Counted from the stretch's first letter, positions 32,313 to 41,102 are shown. The stretch: 41,743 bases of DNA from an uncultured Bacteroidaceae bacterium (GCA_905235565.1 CAJOLR010000036.1:7819-49561), one strand, 5' to 3'. Numbers and translations are program-made. Notes: generated from the letters alone by a model not told the origin.

Positions 32313-32966
32313 ATGGGCTTTTTCAAGAATCTTTTCGGCAAAAAGACTGATGAGGTAGAAAACGTCGGTGGAATGGAGGACTTTATGACTCTTATCCGCG
32401 TTTACCTGCAGGCTGAGATAGCGGGAAACTTAGGCATTACCAATATCAACATGCTACCAGACCTTGCCACTTTCAAACGCGGTCTGAAAATCCAGACCCA
32501 GGGAAATAAACTTGGCGTTGCCGAGAAGGCACGCTGCAAGAAGATGATGGGACAGATGTACGGCATATCTGACGGTTTCTTCAAGGAGATTGACACCTGC
32601 ATCCGCAAGAACTGCCGCAACGTAAACATGCTGCAGCCGTTCATGTTTCAGTTCCAGGGCTTCAGTTCTGACCTGATGATGCAGGTCGGCACAATCCTGA
32701 AATGGAAATTCCGTGTTCCGTCATTCATGCGTAACGCTCTGAAAACCATGACAGATGATGCGGTCCACAAAATCATGACCAACAACTCATGGAAGGATGA
32801 GGCCAGCTACAAGACGGTATTCAGCATCCGTCAGTATCAGCAGCATCTGGGATTCAGCGAGGGCTGGATGAGTGAATACGCTTTCAACACCCTGATCCTG
32901 GCCAAGAAAGAACCCAGGAAGAAAGAGGATCTGGAGGCAGCCAGAGAAATGCTCAAAAACCGATAA
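32313..32966 (+). CDS. Conserved hypothetical protein, 217 aa
   Basis: Unrecognised. A soluble, basic, Met-rich protein (MGFFKNLFGKKTDEVENVGG at the start), mostly helical by composition. It has no signal peptide or membrane segment and only scattered cysteines. The short amphipathic start MGFFKNLFGKK could touch a membrane. A weak upstream box TACTTTCG (32247-32254) may drive it. It precedes the coiled-coil/zapA unit, which has its own strong promoter, so it is probably a separate transcript. The codon use matches the neighbours. Confidence 0.75.
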   Translation: MGFFKNLFGKKTDEVENVGGMEDFMTLIRVYLQAEIAGNLGITNINMLPDLATFKRGLKIQTQGNKLGVAEKARCKKMMGQMYGISDGFFKEIDTCIRKNCRNVNMLQPFMFQFQGFSSDLMMQVGTILKWKFRVPSFMRNALKTMTDDAVHKIMTNNSWKDEASYKTVFSIRQYQQHLGFSEGWMSEYAFNTLILAKKEPRKKEDLEAAREMLKNR

Positions 32967-32981
32967 AAAACGCCTGTTTCA

Positions 32982-33012
32982 TTGACGTTTTTCACGTTTT
33001 TGAGTATTTTTG
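32982..33012 (+). promoter_or_regulatory. Promoter of the coiled-coil/zapA/rny unit
   Basis: TTG (32982-32984), 20-bp spacer, TATTTTTG (33005-33012): a full match to the Bacteroidetes pattern. The start codon at 33049 would follow a leader of about 30 nt. Confidence 0.7.
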
Positions 33013-33048
33013 TAGTTCAAAAATGCCGGTAATAAGTCATCGGATATT

Positions 33049-33342
33049 ATGACTGAAGAAGATTCCAGACTGATAGAACAGTTCGAAGGTAAGATCCGCA
33101 AGCTGGTGGACCTGTATGACACCGTCAAATGCAGTAATTCCGAACTCCGCAGCCAGATTGAGGCCAAGGACAAGGAGATAGAGCGTTTGAACCTTGAACT
33201 GACTGACCTGAAGGAATCATACCAGTGTTTAAAACAGTCAAAGGTACTTGAAGTTTCGGGTCATGACATAGATGACACCAAACGGAGAGTAGCAGGACTG
33301 GTGCGCGAGATTGACCATTGCATTAAACTATTGAATGTTTGA
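33049..33342 (+). CDS. Small coiled-coil protein upstream of zapA
   Basis: 97 aa, largely one charged heptad-repeat helix (EQFEGKIRKLVDLYDTVKCS, then ELRSQIEAKDKEIERLNLEL). Placed five bases ahead of zapA. Size, coiled coil and position recall ZapB of Proteobacteria, a FtsZ-ring partner of ZapA, but sequence similarity cannot be judged from coiled coils alone. The ZapB-like role is inference. Confidence 0.75.
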   Translation: MTEEDSRLIEQFEGKIRKLVDLYDTVKCSNSELRSQIEAKDKEIERLNLELTDLKESYQCLKQSKVLEVSGHDIDDTKRRVAGLVREIDHCIKLLNV

Positions 33343-33347
33343 AAGAT

Positions 33348-33665
33348 ATGGCAGAAGCAATGGATGATTTGTTTGAAATCAGACTGATGGTCGGCGGAAC
33401 ATACTACCCTCTTACCATCCCCAGGAAGGATGAGAGGTTGTATCGTGAGGCCGCCAGACGTATCAACGATAAACTCAACCGTTACCGCGAACACTTCCCG
33501 CAGTTGAGTGAAGAGAAATACTACGTGATGGCCGCCGTGCATATCGCAATGGTGAACGTCATGTTGGAGGATTTCAATGATACGGCTCCCTACAAGGACA
33601 AGATACAGCAGATGGACAAGGAGTTGGACTCCATCCTAAGCCGTTTGTCCCCTGACCAGGAGTAG
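33348..33665 (+). CDS. zapA: Cell division protein ZapA
   Basis: 105-aa protein that bundles FtsZ filaments. It has the N-terminal ZapA head (EIRLMVGGTYYPLTIPRKDERLYREAARRINDKL) followed by a C-terminal helix for dimer and tetramer formation (about 55-100). I chose the ATG at 33348, five bases behind the coiled-coil stop; a TTG upstream overlaps that stop and is less likely. Followed by the structured RNA candidate and rny. Confidence 0.9.
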   Translation: MAEAMDDLFEIRLMVGGTYYPLTIPRKDERLYREAARRINDKLNRYREHFPQLSEEKYYVMAAVHIAMVNVMLEDFNDTAPYKDKIQQMDKELDSILSRLSPDQE

Positions 33666-33667
33666 AT

Positions 33668-33765
33668 TCCGGACATTTCTACAGAGGTTTACGCGCACTT
33701 TCCTGTCAGAAGGGTGGTCTCCCAACCCTTCCGTAGCAGGTCAGTGCGTTTTATATATACAACAT
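33668..33765 (+). ncRNA. Structured RNA candidate, possibly 6S RNA
   Basis: The zapA-rny gap can fold into a long irregular hairpin. The stem GCGCACT/AGTGCG (33693-33699 with 33743-33748) is followed by an internal loop, CCTG/CAGG (33702-33705 with 33737-33740), another loop, and GAAGGGT/ACCCTTC (33709-33715 with 33725-33731) with loop GGTCTCCCA. The outer bases TTCCG (33667-33671) and CGGGA can close a large bubble, the general shape of 6S RNA, which sequesters RNA polymerase. zapA-ssrS adjacency is known in E. coli, and I recall 6S calls in this gap in Bacteroidales. No T-run terminator is seen. It could instead be a leader of rny. Confidence 0.5.
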
Positions 33766-33780
33766 AACGGGAGATAGACT

Positions 33781-35313
33781 ATGTTATACATTATTTCAGG
33801 AATTGTTGGACTCCTGGTTGGCGCAGTGATTGCGTACATCCTTTCCAACAGCAGATTAAATAAGAAAGTCCAGCAACGGCTGGAAGAGGCAGAAAACCAG
33901 GCAGAAGCCATTAAGCGTGACAAACTGCTTGAAGTAAAGGAAAAGTTCCTCAACAAGAAGGCGGAATTGGAGAAGGAGGTTCAGATACGCGACCAGAAAC
34001 TCCAGCAGAACGAGAACCGACTGCGTCAAAAAGAGATGCAGCTCAACCAGCGTCAGGGTGACCTGCAGCGCAAGCATCAGGAGGCCGATGCCGTACGTGA
34101 GAATCTGGAGAACCAGATGTCGGTAATTGAGAGCAAGAAGGAGGAACTTGAGAAACTCCAGATGCAGGAGCGTGAGAAACTTGAGGTAATAAGCGGTCTC
34201 TCCGCCGAGGAAGCCAAGAACAGGCTCGTTGAATCCCTCAAGGAAGAGGCCAAGACCGAGGCCGCATCCTACATCAATGAGATAATGGATGATGCCAAGA
34301 TGACCGCCAGCAAGGAGGCCAAGAAGATTGTCATCCAGACCATACAGCGCATCGGCACCGAGACCGCAATTGAGAACTCGGTAACCGTGTTCCATATTGA
34401 GAACGATGAGATGAAAGGTCGCATCATAGGTCGTGAGGGACGTAACATCCGTGCCATCGAAGCTGCCTGCGGCGTAGAAATCGTGGTGGACGATACTCCC
34501 GAGGCAATCGTAATCTCAGCATTCGATCCCGTACGCCGTGAGATTGCCCGTCTGGCCCTGCATCAGCTGGTTGCCGACGGACGTATCCACCCTGCCCGCA
34601 TAGAGGAGGTTGTAGCCAAGGTACAGAAGCAGGTAGAGGATGAGATTATCGAGACCGGTAAGCGCACCACCATTGACCTGGGCATTCACGGTCTGCATCC
34701 CGAGCTTATCCGTCTGATAGGTAAGATGAAATACCGTTCATCATACGGTCAGAACCTGTTGCAGCACGCCCGCGAGACTGCAAACCTGTGCGCCGTGATG
34801 GCCGCAGAGCTTGGGCTCAACCCCAAGAAAGCCAAGCGCGCCGGCCTGCTCCACGATATAGGTAAGGTGCCCGATGAGGAAACCGAGATGGCACACGCCG
34901 AATACGGTATGCATCTGGCCGAGAAGTATAAGGAGAAACCGGATATCTGCAATGCCATCGGAGCTCACCATGAGGAGTGTGAGATGACCAGCCTCATAGC
35001 ACCCATAGTTCAGATTTGCGATGCCATTTCAGGTGCCCGTCCCGGTGCACGCCGCGAGATTGTGGAGGCCTATATCAAGCGTCTCAATGACCTTGAGAAG
35101 ATTGCCCTCTCCTATCCCGGTGTCACCAAGACCTATGCCATCCAGGCCGGTCGTGAACTTCGCGTCATAGTAGGTGCCGACAAGATTGATGACAAGCAGA
35201 CTGAGCAGCTCTCAGCTGAGATAGCACAGAAGATCCAGAATGAGATGACATACCCGGGTCAGGTCAAGATTACCGTCATCCGCGAAACCCGTGCGGTCAA
35301 CTATGCGAGATAA
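33781..35313 (+). CDS. rny: Ribonuclease Y
   Basis: Membrane-anchored endoribonuclease that starts mRNA decay. The 510-aa protein has one N-terminal membrane helix ([18 protein letters not shown]), a long coiled coil (about 25-190), a KH domain (about 200-260, [17 protein letters not shown]), and the HD domain (about 325-430, [12 protein letters not shown] and [12 protein letters not shown] with the metal-binding His-Asp). The tail is [20 protein letters not shown]. Length is typical. The CotH gene begins nine bases after its stop. Confidence 0.96.
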   Translation: MLYIISGIVGLLVGAVIAYILSNSRLNKKVQQRLEEAENQAEAIKRDKLLEVKEKFLNKKAELEKEVQIRDQKLQQNENRLRQKEMQLNQRQGDLQRKHQEADAVRENLENQMSVIESKKEELEKLQMQEREKLEVISGLSAEEAKNRLVESLKEEAKTEAASYINEIMDDAKMTASKEAKKIVIQTIQRIGTETAIENSVTVFHIENDEMKGRIIGREGRNIRAIEAACGVEIVVDDTPEAIVISAFDPVRREIARLALHQLVADGRIHPARIEEVVAKVQKQVEDEIIETGKRTTIDLGIHGLHPELIRLIGKMKYRSSYGQNLLQHARETANLCAVMAAELGLNPKKAKRAGLLHDIGKVPDEETEMAHAEYGMHLAEKYKEKPDICNAIGAHHEECEMTSLIAPIVQICDAISGARPGARREIVEAYIKRLNDLEKIALSYPGVTKTYAIQAGRELRVIVGADKIDDKQTEQLSAEIAQKIQNEMTYPGQVKITVIRETRAVNYAR

Positions 35314-35322
35314 GAAAACACA

Positions 35323-38172
35323 ATGGTCATGAACTGCAAGGGTTTAGGGCTTCTGTTACTCCTGGCAGCAGTAGTAATGCCTGTAACAGACTTGAAAGCC
35401 GACTCATCCAAAGAGCCGGCTTTAGTCATTAATGAGATCATGCCGGCCAATATTGACATGTTCCTTGACCCTTCATTCAATTACGGAAGCTGGATAGAAC
35501 TGTATAATCCTGACACGACAGACATAGATATCAGCGGATGGTTCATAAGCAACGACGCATCGGACCCCAGACAGTGTCCGTTAGGAAACCGGCCAAGAAC
35601 AATCAGTGCCAAAGGGTTTCTCACCCTATGGTTCGGCCATATCGACGACTATTGCCCAGACCAGCTTGATTTCAGTCTGGAGAATGACTATGACAACCAG
35701 TCAAAGTCATCACTGGTAATGCTGTCCGACTCAAACGGCGATGTTATTATATCGCAATACTATCCATTTATACCCGCACGTATATCATGGGGCAGGAAGA
35801 CTGACGGCGGCGACGAATGGGGCCTTACCGGATTTCCGACGCCTGATGCCACAAACGCCACGAGTACGTTTGCTGCAGAACAGCTGCCAGCGCCACAGGT
35901 TGACGTTGATTCCAAACTGTTTACCGAAGACTTCTACATATTCATTGATATTCCGGAAGGGACAACTCTCTACTATACCAACAACTGTTCACTCCCTATA
36001 CCAGGCAATCCGTCAGTCAAGATCAGCACAGGAGCGCATACGGTTGACGCCACAAAGATATACCGGTTCAGATTCTACAAGGATGGAATGCTGCCCAGCC
36101 CTATTGTTACCCGTTCATACATCAAGACAGACAACGATTATGGTGTACCGGTAGTATCGGTAGTTACGGCCAATGACAACCTGTACAGCACCAGTTACGG
36201 TATCTGGGCTAAAGGTCCCAACGGCAAAGCCGGAAACGGCCAGACAGACCTCTGCAACTGGAACCGGGAATGGGAACGCCCGGCCAGCGTTGAATTCATC
36301 GGCACCGACAACACAATGATAATCAACCAGGAGGTTGAGATAAGTAATGCCGGCCGATATAGCCGCGCCTTTGAGCCCCATTCCATCAAGATGGAGGCCA
36401 AAAAGAAATACGGCCATGACAATTACTTTGCATTCACGCCATTCAGCGACAAACCGTATAACAAATACAAATCCCTCAAGCTGCGCAACGGCGGTAATTC
36501 ATATCAGGCCAGATTCAGGGATGCAGCCATTCAGGAACTGTTCCAACGTTCCGGAGTTGACCTGGACTGCCAGTCATACCAGCCTGTACACCATTATATC
36601 AACGGAGTTTACAAAGGCGTACTGAACCTTCGGGAACCGGACAACCGAGATTACGCCTTTGCCAATTACGGTATTGACGATGAAGAGATGGATATGTTCA
36701 AGGTTGACCACAACTATGGCGACAGCGGACATGGCTATGGCTATACCCAGATAACAGGCAACGGCGATGCATGGGATAAGTTACTTGAATTGTCCGGAAA
36801 TGCCGCCGACGAAGACTCATACCGCAAGATCTGCCTGCTGCTGGATGTAGGAGAGTTTGCCAACTATATGGCAGCCGAATTCATCCTGTATAACTCCGAT
36901 TGGCCAAGAAACAATGTGAAAGCATTCAGGCGCAGGCCCGACGGTAGGTTCAGGTTCATATTGTTTGATATCGACAACATCCTGGGTTACGGTGCGAACT
37001 CCGGCAACAGCGACCCCTTTACCGCTTTTGATGCCGAAGAGTACCGAACCGTAATAGTTACCCTGTTCCATAACCTGCTGGCAAATGACTCATTCAACAA
37101 ACTCTTTGTAGACAGCTACTGTATACTGATTGGCTCCGTATTCCAACCTGACAATCTGAACAGAGTCATCAATGAGCTTGGAGCCAGAGCCAAGCGTGAG
37201 ATGTCTTTCAATAATGAAAGCCCCCAGAGTGACATAAACATGCTGTTGGAAAGGATCAATGAGTCGTATCTGGAAACAAGGATCATTCAGCTCAAGTCTT
37301 GGAGCTATTCAAAGACTCTTGCCAGTAACGTCACCAAGAACCTTTCCACCGATCTGCCTCAAGCTACATTGCAGATAAACGGCATAACAGTCCCTACGGG
37401 AAAATTCAAAGGGACCCTGTTGAACAAATCTACGGTCATAGCCTATGCACCCGAAGGCTACACATTCGTCGGATGGAAAAAAAGCAACGGAACTATTGTA
37501 TCCACCGACCCCAAATACAACCTTAAGACCATATCCAATGAGACACTGATAGCAAGCTTTATGCCTGACAGTATCCTTAAACCCATCAGGATTAATGAAA
37601 TAAGTGCAGGCAACCGGATATTCATAAATGACTCTTTCAAGAAACATGACTGGGTTGAGCTATACAATGTCACAGACCAGCCATACGTAGTAGGCGGCAT
37701 GTACCTGTCAAACGCAGCCAACAAGACACATAAATACAGGATACCTTACGGAACTGTCATCCCCGCTCACGGCTATCTGGTCATCTGGTGTGACAACGAC
37801 CAGGGATCACAGATACATTCCGGATTCAAACTGGACAAGAATGAGACTGACAACTGTGTTATCCTGACCGCCAATGACGACAGTTGGAGAGACTATCTTT
37901 ATTACAGCGCCCACAAGGAGTTCCAGAGTGTCGGTCTCTTCCCGGACGGAGGAACCGGGCCAAAAGTATTCAACCTGCCCACTATCGGAAAGAGGAATAA
38001 GGCAATAATTGCCGATACTCTCTATGACAATACCTTCATATCTGATATTCACCCGGAAAAAAACGATTCACAGCAGGACAGGATATTCAACCTGTATGGC
38101 CAGCCGGTATCGGACATACAGCCGGGACAGCTTTATATAAGGAACCGCAAGAAATTCATTTATCTGCCCTGA
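35323..38172 (+). CDS. CotH-family surface protein with two lamin-tail domains
   Basis: 949-aa secreted protein: signal peptide (1-27, VTDLKA|DS); first lamin-tail domain (about 35-165, LVINEIMPANIDMFLDP, WIELYNPDTTDIDISGW); a chitobiase C-terminal-like beta domain (about 190-270, EGTTLYYTNN); the CotH domain (about 280-620) with YKGVLNLREPDNRDYAFANYG (about 430) and FILFDIDNILGYG (about 545); an InlB-type beta repeat (about 706-735, PEGYTFVGWKK); a second lamin-tail domain (about 752-895, WVELYNVTDQPYVVGGM). It ends NLYGQPVSDIQPGQLYIRN, like a degenerate C-terminal sorting tail. CotH proteins are protein kinases in Bacillus spores and occur on bacterial and fungal surfaces; kinase activity here is only inferred. 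It overlaps the convergent HD gene by 13 bases. Confidence 0.85.
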   Translation: MVMNCKGLGLLLLLAAVVMPVTDLKADSSKEPALVINEIMPANIDMFLDPSFNYGSWIELYNPDTTDIDISGWFISNDASDPRQCPLGNRPRTISAKGFLTLWFGHIDDYCPDQLDFSLENDYDNQSKSSLVMLSDSNGDVIISQYYPFIPARISWGRKTDGGDEWGLTGFPTPDATNATSTFAAEQLPAPQVDVDSKLFTEDFYIFIDIPEGTTLYYTNNCSLPIPGNPSVKISTGAHTVDATKIYRFRFYKDGMLPSPIVTRSYIKTDNDYGVPVVSVVTANDNLYSTSYGIWAKGPNGKAGNGQTDLCNWNREWERPASVEFIGTDNTMIINQEVEISNAGRYSRAFEPHSIKMEAKKKYGHDNYFAFTPFSDKPYNKYKSLKLRNGGNSYQARFRDAAIQELFQRSGVDLDCQSYQPVHHYINGVYKGVLNLREPDNRDYAFANYGIDDEEMDMFKVDHNYGDSGHGYGYTQITGNGDAWDKLLELSGNAADEDSYRKICLLLDVGEFANYMAAEFILYNSDWPRNNVKAFRRRPDGRFRFILFDIDNILGYGANSGNSDPFTAFDAEEYRTVIVTLFHNLLANDSFNKLFVDSYCILIGSVFQPDNLNRVINELGARAKREMSFNNESPQSDINMLLERINESYLETRIIQLKSWSYSKTLASNVTKNLSTDLPQATLQINGITVPTGKFKGTLLNKSTVIAYAPEGYTFVGWKKSNGTIVSTDPKYNLKTISNETLIASFMPDSILKPIRINEISAGNRIFINDSFKKHDWVELYNVTDQPYVVGGMYLSNAANKTHKYRIPYGTVIPAHGYLVIWCDNDQGSQIHSGFKLDKNETDNCVILTANDDSWRDYLYYSAHKEFQSVGLFPDGGTGPKVFNLPTIGKRNKAIIADTLYDNTFISDIHPEKNDSQQDRIFNLYGQPVSDIQPGQLYIRNRKKFIYLP

Positions 38173-38795
38173 ATTCGGGCAACCTCATTGTTGTAAGCCG
38201 TTTCAAAATATGTCCGCAGACGGCTTTTATCATGTATTATCTCACGTAATCCGGACAATCCCACTGCATTACCGGACTCGGGAATCCATAGTTTAATATA
38301 ACCTCCCACGTCATATTTTTCGGCCATATGTTGGCAAGTGCGCCGCCAATGCCCCTCCTTATCAAGCTCTGGGTAGTGTTTGAATCCGTACTGCACGGTT
38401 CTCAGTATTATGGATTCTGGTATTATCTGACGGTCAGCCTCGGCGATTATCTTTCCATAGATGGTTCTGGGCTCATGGTCCGATGAAGCCCTGTGGTCCT
38501 CGGCAGCCTGGGCTATAACCTCAATCTCATCAGGAGTGAACCAGTCCCCCAGCCTCTTGTCCGTTCGTATGATTCTGGCCGATTCCAGATGGTGCGTCTT
38601 ACGGTCCACGCAAAGCCCCGTATCATGATAAGCCGCCGCAGCATAGACCATATCAGAATCGACATCATAGAACCCTGCCAGCCGCAAGGCTTCTTCGATC
38701 ACAGCCTTGACATGCTTACGGCCATGCCCGGCATCAAACCCGTCATACATAGGGATGATGCTCTCCTCGACATACTTTTCCAATCCGCTTTTCAT
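38160..38795 (-). CDS. HD-domain phosphohydrolase
   Basis: 211 aa from the ATG at 38795 (MKSGLEKYVEESIIPMYDGF). The frame stays open far upstream, but only through non-coding DNA. Metal-binding HD residues are visible: GHGRKHVKAVI (His), AAAYHDTGL (His-Asp), EDHRASS and AEADRQI (Asp). The family hydrolyses nucleotides or other phosphate esters; the substrate is not evident. It converges on the CotH gene with a 13-base overlap of the coding ends. Confidence 0.85.
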   Translation of the reverse strand: MKSGLEKYVEESIIPMYDGFDAGHGRKHVKAVIEEALRLAGFYDVDSDMVYAAAAYHDTGLCVDRKTHHLESARIIRTDKRLGDWFTPDEIEVIAQAAEDHRASSDHEPRTIYGKIIAEADRQIIPESIILRTVQYGFKHYPELDKEGHWRRTCQHMAEKYDVGGYIKLWIPESGNAVGLSGLREIIHDKSRLRTYFETAYNNEVARIQGR

Positions 38796-38829
38796 CACCT
38801 CAAAAATAGGAAAAAAAAGTATTCCTTGC

Positions 38830-38852
38830 CACAAGGAACTGATCCTTCTGTG
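38830..38852. repeat. REP-like palindrome, imperfect copy
   Basis: Same pattern as 19488-19512 (loop ACTGA in place of AACGA, right arm TCCTTCTGTG identical), but the left arm lacks two bases. Confidence 0.6.
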
Positions 38853-38887
38853 TACTGCATGGAACTGGCACGGGGGTTCCGGAATGA

Positions 38888-39040
38888 AGGTACCCTGACT
38901 ATCTGGAGCGGAAAGAGCCGGCTGGAACGGAAGTGTACGCCAGCGCTGGAGCAGAACGGCTGACGGAACTGCGTTTTGAGACGGCCGGGGAAAACTTGCA
39001 GAAACTCTCTGTCCAGATAAAGCGCCCGCGAGGGAGGTGA
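38888..39040 (+). pseudogene. Gene remnant, C-terminal fragment of unknown protein
   Basis: A 50-codon open frame without start codon, ending in TGA at 39038-39040. Its translation (EVYASAGAERLTELRFETAG, then ENLQKLSVQIKRPRGR) looks protein-like, with a basic tail like a natural C-terminus. I do not recognise the family. It is bracketed by REP-like arms and has a stop just upstream, so I read it as a decayed fragment. Confidence 0.3.
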
Positions 39041-39079
39041 CTTTCATGACACAAAAACAGCGACAATAATGATATATCA

Positions 39080-40201
39080 TTAATGCGTCATCTGTTTGTT
39101 CCGGGTAAGGAATGACTGCAGCAGATATATGATTGAAATGACAACTCCTATCATATACGGCGAAGTGTGTACGGCTGCAGCAGCGGGCGATACTATCAGA
39201 GGTGACAGGAACTGACCCAGATAGAGGGCTGCCGATAACAGCGGCATCACGGTAGTGGCAGCATCGCGGCCTGCCTTGATTGAGCCGATGGTGTTGAGGT
39301 ATGGCACCCCTACTCCGTTGGCGATACCAATAAGAGCTGAACCTGCAATCAACGCTATGATGCAGGCTCCTGATGTCAGACACAAATAACCGGCCATGAA
39401 TGCCAATGGTGCCATGTATTTTATAATTGAGGGAAAACTCCTCATGAGAGAACCAAATACAAGACCTACCAGGAATGCCACTACATCGAGCCCTACCATG
39501 ACCAGTGTTATTCCGGTGCCGGATAGTATATGTGATGCTGTGAGAGCAAAGTTGGTGGGGTAGATAAAGAAAAGAATCATAACCAGAAACATACCTGTAA
39601 CTGACGGATGGAATAGCCTTATCAGCCCCAAGGATATGCCGGCTCCTCCCGACAGCCGTTCATTGGGCAGAAATAGAGCCACCAGTATGATTGCTATGAA
39701 TCCCAACAGATAAACCAGGAAGGCATAGTTCCAACCTATGCCAGCCAGAATTCCAGCCAGGAATGTTGCTATCACACCACCCATCTGGTTCATGGCAGCC
39801 GACAGTCCCATTAATGATGCTTGCTGTTCTGGTGGATAATAGTATGCCAGAAGACCCGTGGAAAGGGGCATTATCATACCCACACTGACTCCTATTAAGG
39901 CTCGCATAACCAACAGTGTCCAGATGTTGTCCGTAAAGAAAACTCCAGCTCCTGCGGATACGTACAGCATCAGACCTGTAAGTGCTATGGTGCGTGTCTT
40001 CATCTGTTTACACAAAAGAGGGAACAGCAGGTTGGTAAGGATTATAAAAAATGCCGGCAAGCTTACAACAAACTGAATGAGCAAGGGGGAGCACCTGTTG
40101 AAATGGTTGCTTATCACTCCCAATGCGGGAGCTATGGCAGCGCCGGCCATTACGGTTAAAAGACTGATGGACAGGATAGTAAAAAGCAATCTCCGTTTCA
40201 T
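39080..40201 (-). CDS. MFS transporter, multidrug-efflux-like
   Basis: 373 aa from the ATG at 40201 (MKRRLLFTILSISLLTV). The frame extends 90 bases more, but that part contains the -7 box at 40271-40278. About 12 hydrophobic segments are visible. VMRALIGVSVGMIMPLSTGLLAYYYPPEQQASLMGLSAAMNQMGG resembles motifs of drug-proton antiporters and sugar efflux permeases (motif C region is not clean). Substrate unknown. Unlinked in direction to its neighbours. Confidence 0.85.
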   Translation of the reverse strand: MKRRLLFTILSISLLTVMAGAAIAPALGVISNHFNRCSPLLIQFVVSLPAFFIILTNLLFPLLCKQMKTRTIALTGLMLYVSAGAGVFFTDNIWTLLVMRALIGVSVGMIMPLSTGLLAYYYPPEQQASLMGLSAAMNQMGGVIATFLAGILAGIGWNYAFLVYLLGFIAIILVALFLPNERLSGGAGISLGLIRLFHPSVTGMFLVMILFFIYPTNFALTASHILSGTGITLVMVGLDVVAFLVGLVFGSLMRSFPSIIKYMAPLAFMAGYLCLTSGACIIALIAGSALIGIANGVGVPYLNTIGSIKAGRDAATTVMPLLSAALYLGQFLSPLIVSPAAAAVHTSPYMIGVVISIIYLLQSFLTRNKQMTH

Positions 40202-40270
40202 AGATAATAATGTTAAGTTAATAGTGGAGGTTGCAGCTCTACCAAGCTTTGCAAAGGTCTTTTGCGGGGG

Positions 40271-40278
40271 CAAAAGTA
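40271..40278 (-). promoter_or_regulatory. -7 box for the MFS gene at 39080-40201
   Basis: TACTTTTG on the minus strand, a full consensus match, about 70 bases before the ATG at 40201. A divergent TATTTTTG (40324-40331) serves the plus side. Confidence 0.5.
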
Positions 40279-40323
40279 CAATTTTTTGCAATTTGCAGGG
40301 TCACAGATAAAGACTTTTTTATA

Positions 40324-40331
40324 TATTTTTG
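40324..40331 (+). promoter_or_regulatory. -7 box for the gene at 40397
   Basis: TATTTTTG, full match to TAnnTTTG, about 65 bases before the start at 40397. No clear -33 box. Confidence 0.5.
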
Positions 40332-40396
40332 CCTCAGGATCCACTATGTACAGAGTGCATATGTAGATTCATGTCTTACCTTTAAATAAAAAGAAA

Positions 40397-40708
40397 ATGT
40401 CAAAGGTTTTTGAAACCAATGCCCTCAAAGGCAAAGCACTTGCAGATGGTATGAGGAAGAAGATTGCCGAATTAAATCAGTACGGCGTAAATGAGTGGGA
40501 ACTGATTGAAATGTCAAATGATGCCGACAAGGCAATTGAGATGATCCGGGAGGTTGAACAGCTCAGGGAGGTGGTGTCGGAAAAACTCAAATCCGCCAAC
40601 AAACAGCTGGATTCCGTAAAGGAGCGGGCTTTAGCATACCGCAGAATCATCAAAGCCCATTATACCCAGGATAAATGGGAAAGCTTTGGTCTGATGGATA
40701 AACGCTGA
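40397..40708 (+). CDS. Small conserved-looking coiled-coil protein
   Basis: 103 aa, unrecognised. Charged and helical, with heptad-like spacing from about 45 to 85 (AIEMIREVEQLREVVSEKL, then KSANKQLDSVKERALAYRRI). Start MSKVFETNALKGK, with a -7 box upstream and base composition like the neighbours, so it is likely a real gene. No signal peptide or membrane segment. The REP-like palindrome 40720-40745 follows at once and may end its transcript. Confidence 0.7.
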   Translation: MSKVFETNALKGKALADGMRKKIAELNQYGVNEWELIEMSNDADKAIEMIREVEQLREVVSEKLKSANKQLDSVKERALAYRRIIKAHYTQDKWESFGLMDKR

Positions 40709-40719
40709 CATCAAAAACG

Positions 40720-40745
40720 ACACAAAGGGATTGTTCCCTTTGTGT
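40720..40745. repeat. REP-like palindrome, best-preserved copy
   Basis: ACACAAAGGGA (40720-40730) and TCCCTTTGTGT (40735-40745) pair perfectly over 11 bp around TTGT. Twelve bases behind the stop of the 103-aa gene, so it could also be a transcript end. Confidence 0.75.
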
Positions 40746-41085
40746 TATTGCGATAGCCTGTGACGGAGTCTCTGAGCCGGTAACGCAGGTGCGCCTGATA
40801 GTCTTCAATGTCCGGACAGAACGTGAACTGCTGCTGACCGAGCTGGGCAGGTGTGCCACGAAAGACAGGATTGGCCTAGCGTTTGTAGAAGCACTGGCCG
40901 TTACGATGGAGAAGGTGATGTTGCCTATTGAGGACCTGCAGTCCTGGATTATGGTGTGTGGGATTGAATTTGGGGCATGGTTTTATTTCTTTGACTTTTG
41001 TCGCGACTTAGCCAAACAAGCAAGCTTGATGGCGTTCGCAGCTCCAAAAGTTCATGGTGTTAGTGTTACTATGCAAAGTTATTGA
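40746..41085 (+). other. Open frame of doubtful status after the palindrome
   Basis: This otherwise gene-free stretch has one long plus-strand frame, open from before the palindrome to TGA at 41083-41085. The first possible start is GTG at 40789 (98 aa). The first half reads protein-like (TQVRLIVFNVRTERELLLTE, VEALAVTMEKVMLP). The last third (FYFFDFCRDLAKQASLMAF) looks less so. No -7 box or ATG. I treat it as a probable gene remnant. After it lies only the promoter of the lipoprotein. Confidence 0.25.
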
Positions 41086-41094
41086 AAAAAGGCT

Positions 41095-41102
41095 TATATT
41101 TG
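41095..41102 (+). promoter_or_regulatory. -7 box for the lipoprotein gene
   Basis: TATATTTG, full match to TAnnTTTG, 36 bases before the ATG at 41139. The -33 element is not clear. Confidence 0.5.

Larger units (their letters stand above)
38796..39079. other. Spacer with REP-like palindrome and coding remnant
   Basis: From left to right: an imperfect palindrome CACAAGGA/TCCTTCTGTG (38830-38852), a coding-like segment (38888-39040), and a lone arm TGACACAAAAAC (39046-39057). The middle is much richer in G and C than other spacers in the window. I see no promoter of the -7 type for the HD gene. Confidence 0.5.

Noticed and set aside
38160..39383. Reading the HD-domain gene as a 407-aa protein
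   Set aside because: The first 196 residues come from non-coding DNA with a palindrome and from the opposite strand of the MFS gene; the family-like protein starts at the ATG at 38795.
39080..40291. Longer start of the second MFS transporter
   Set aside because: The extra 30 residues are not membrane-like and include the -7 promoter box at 40271-40278.
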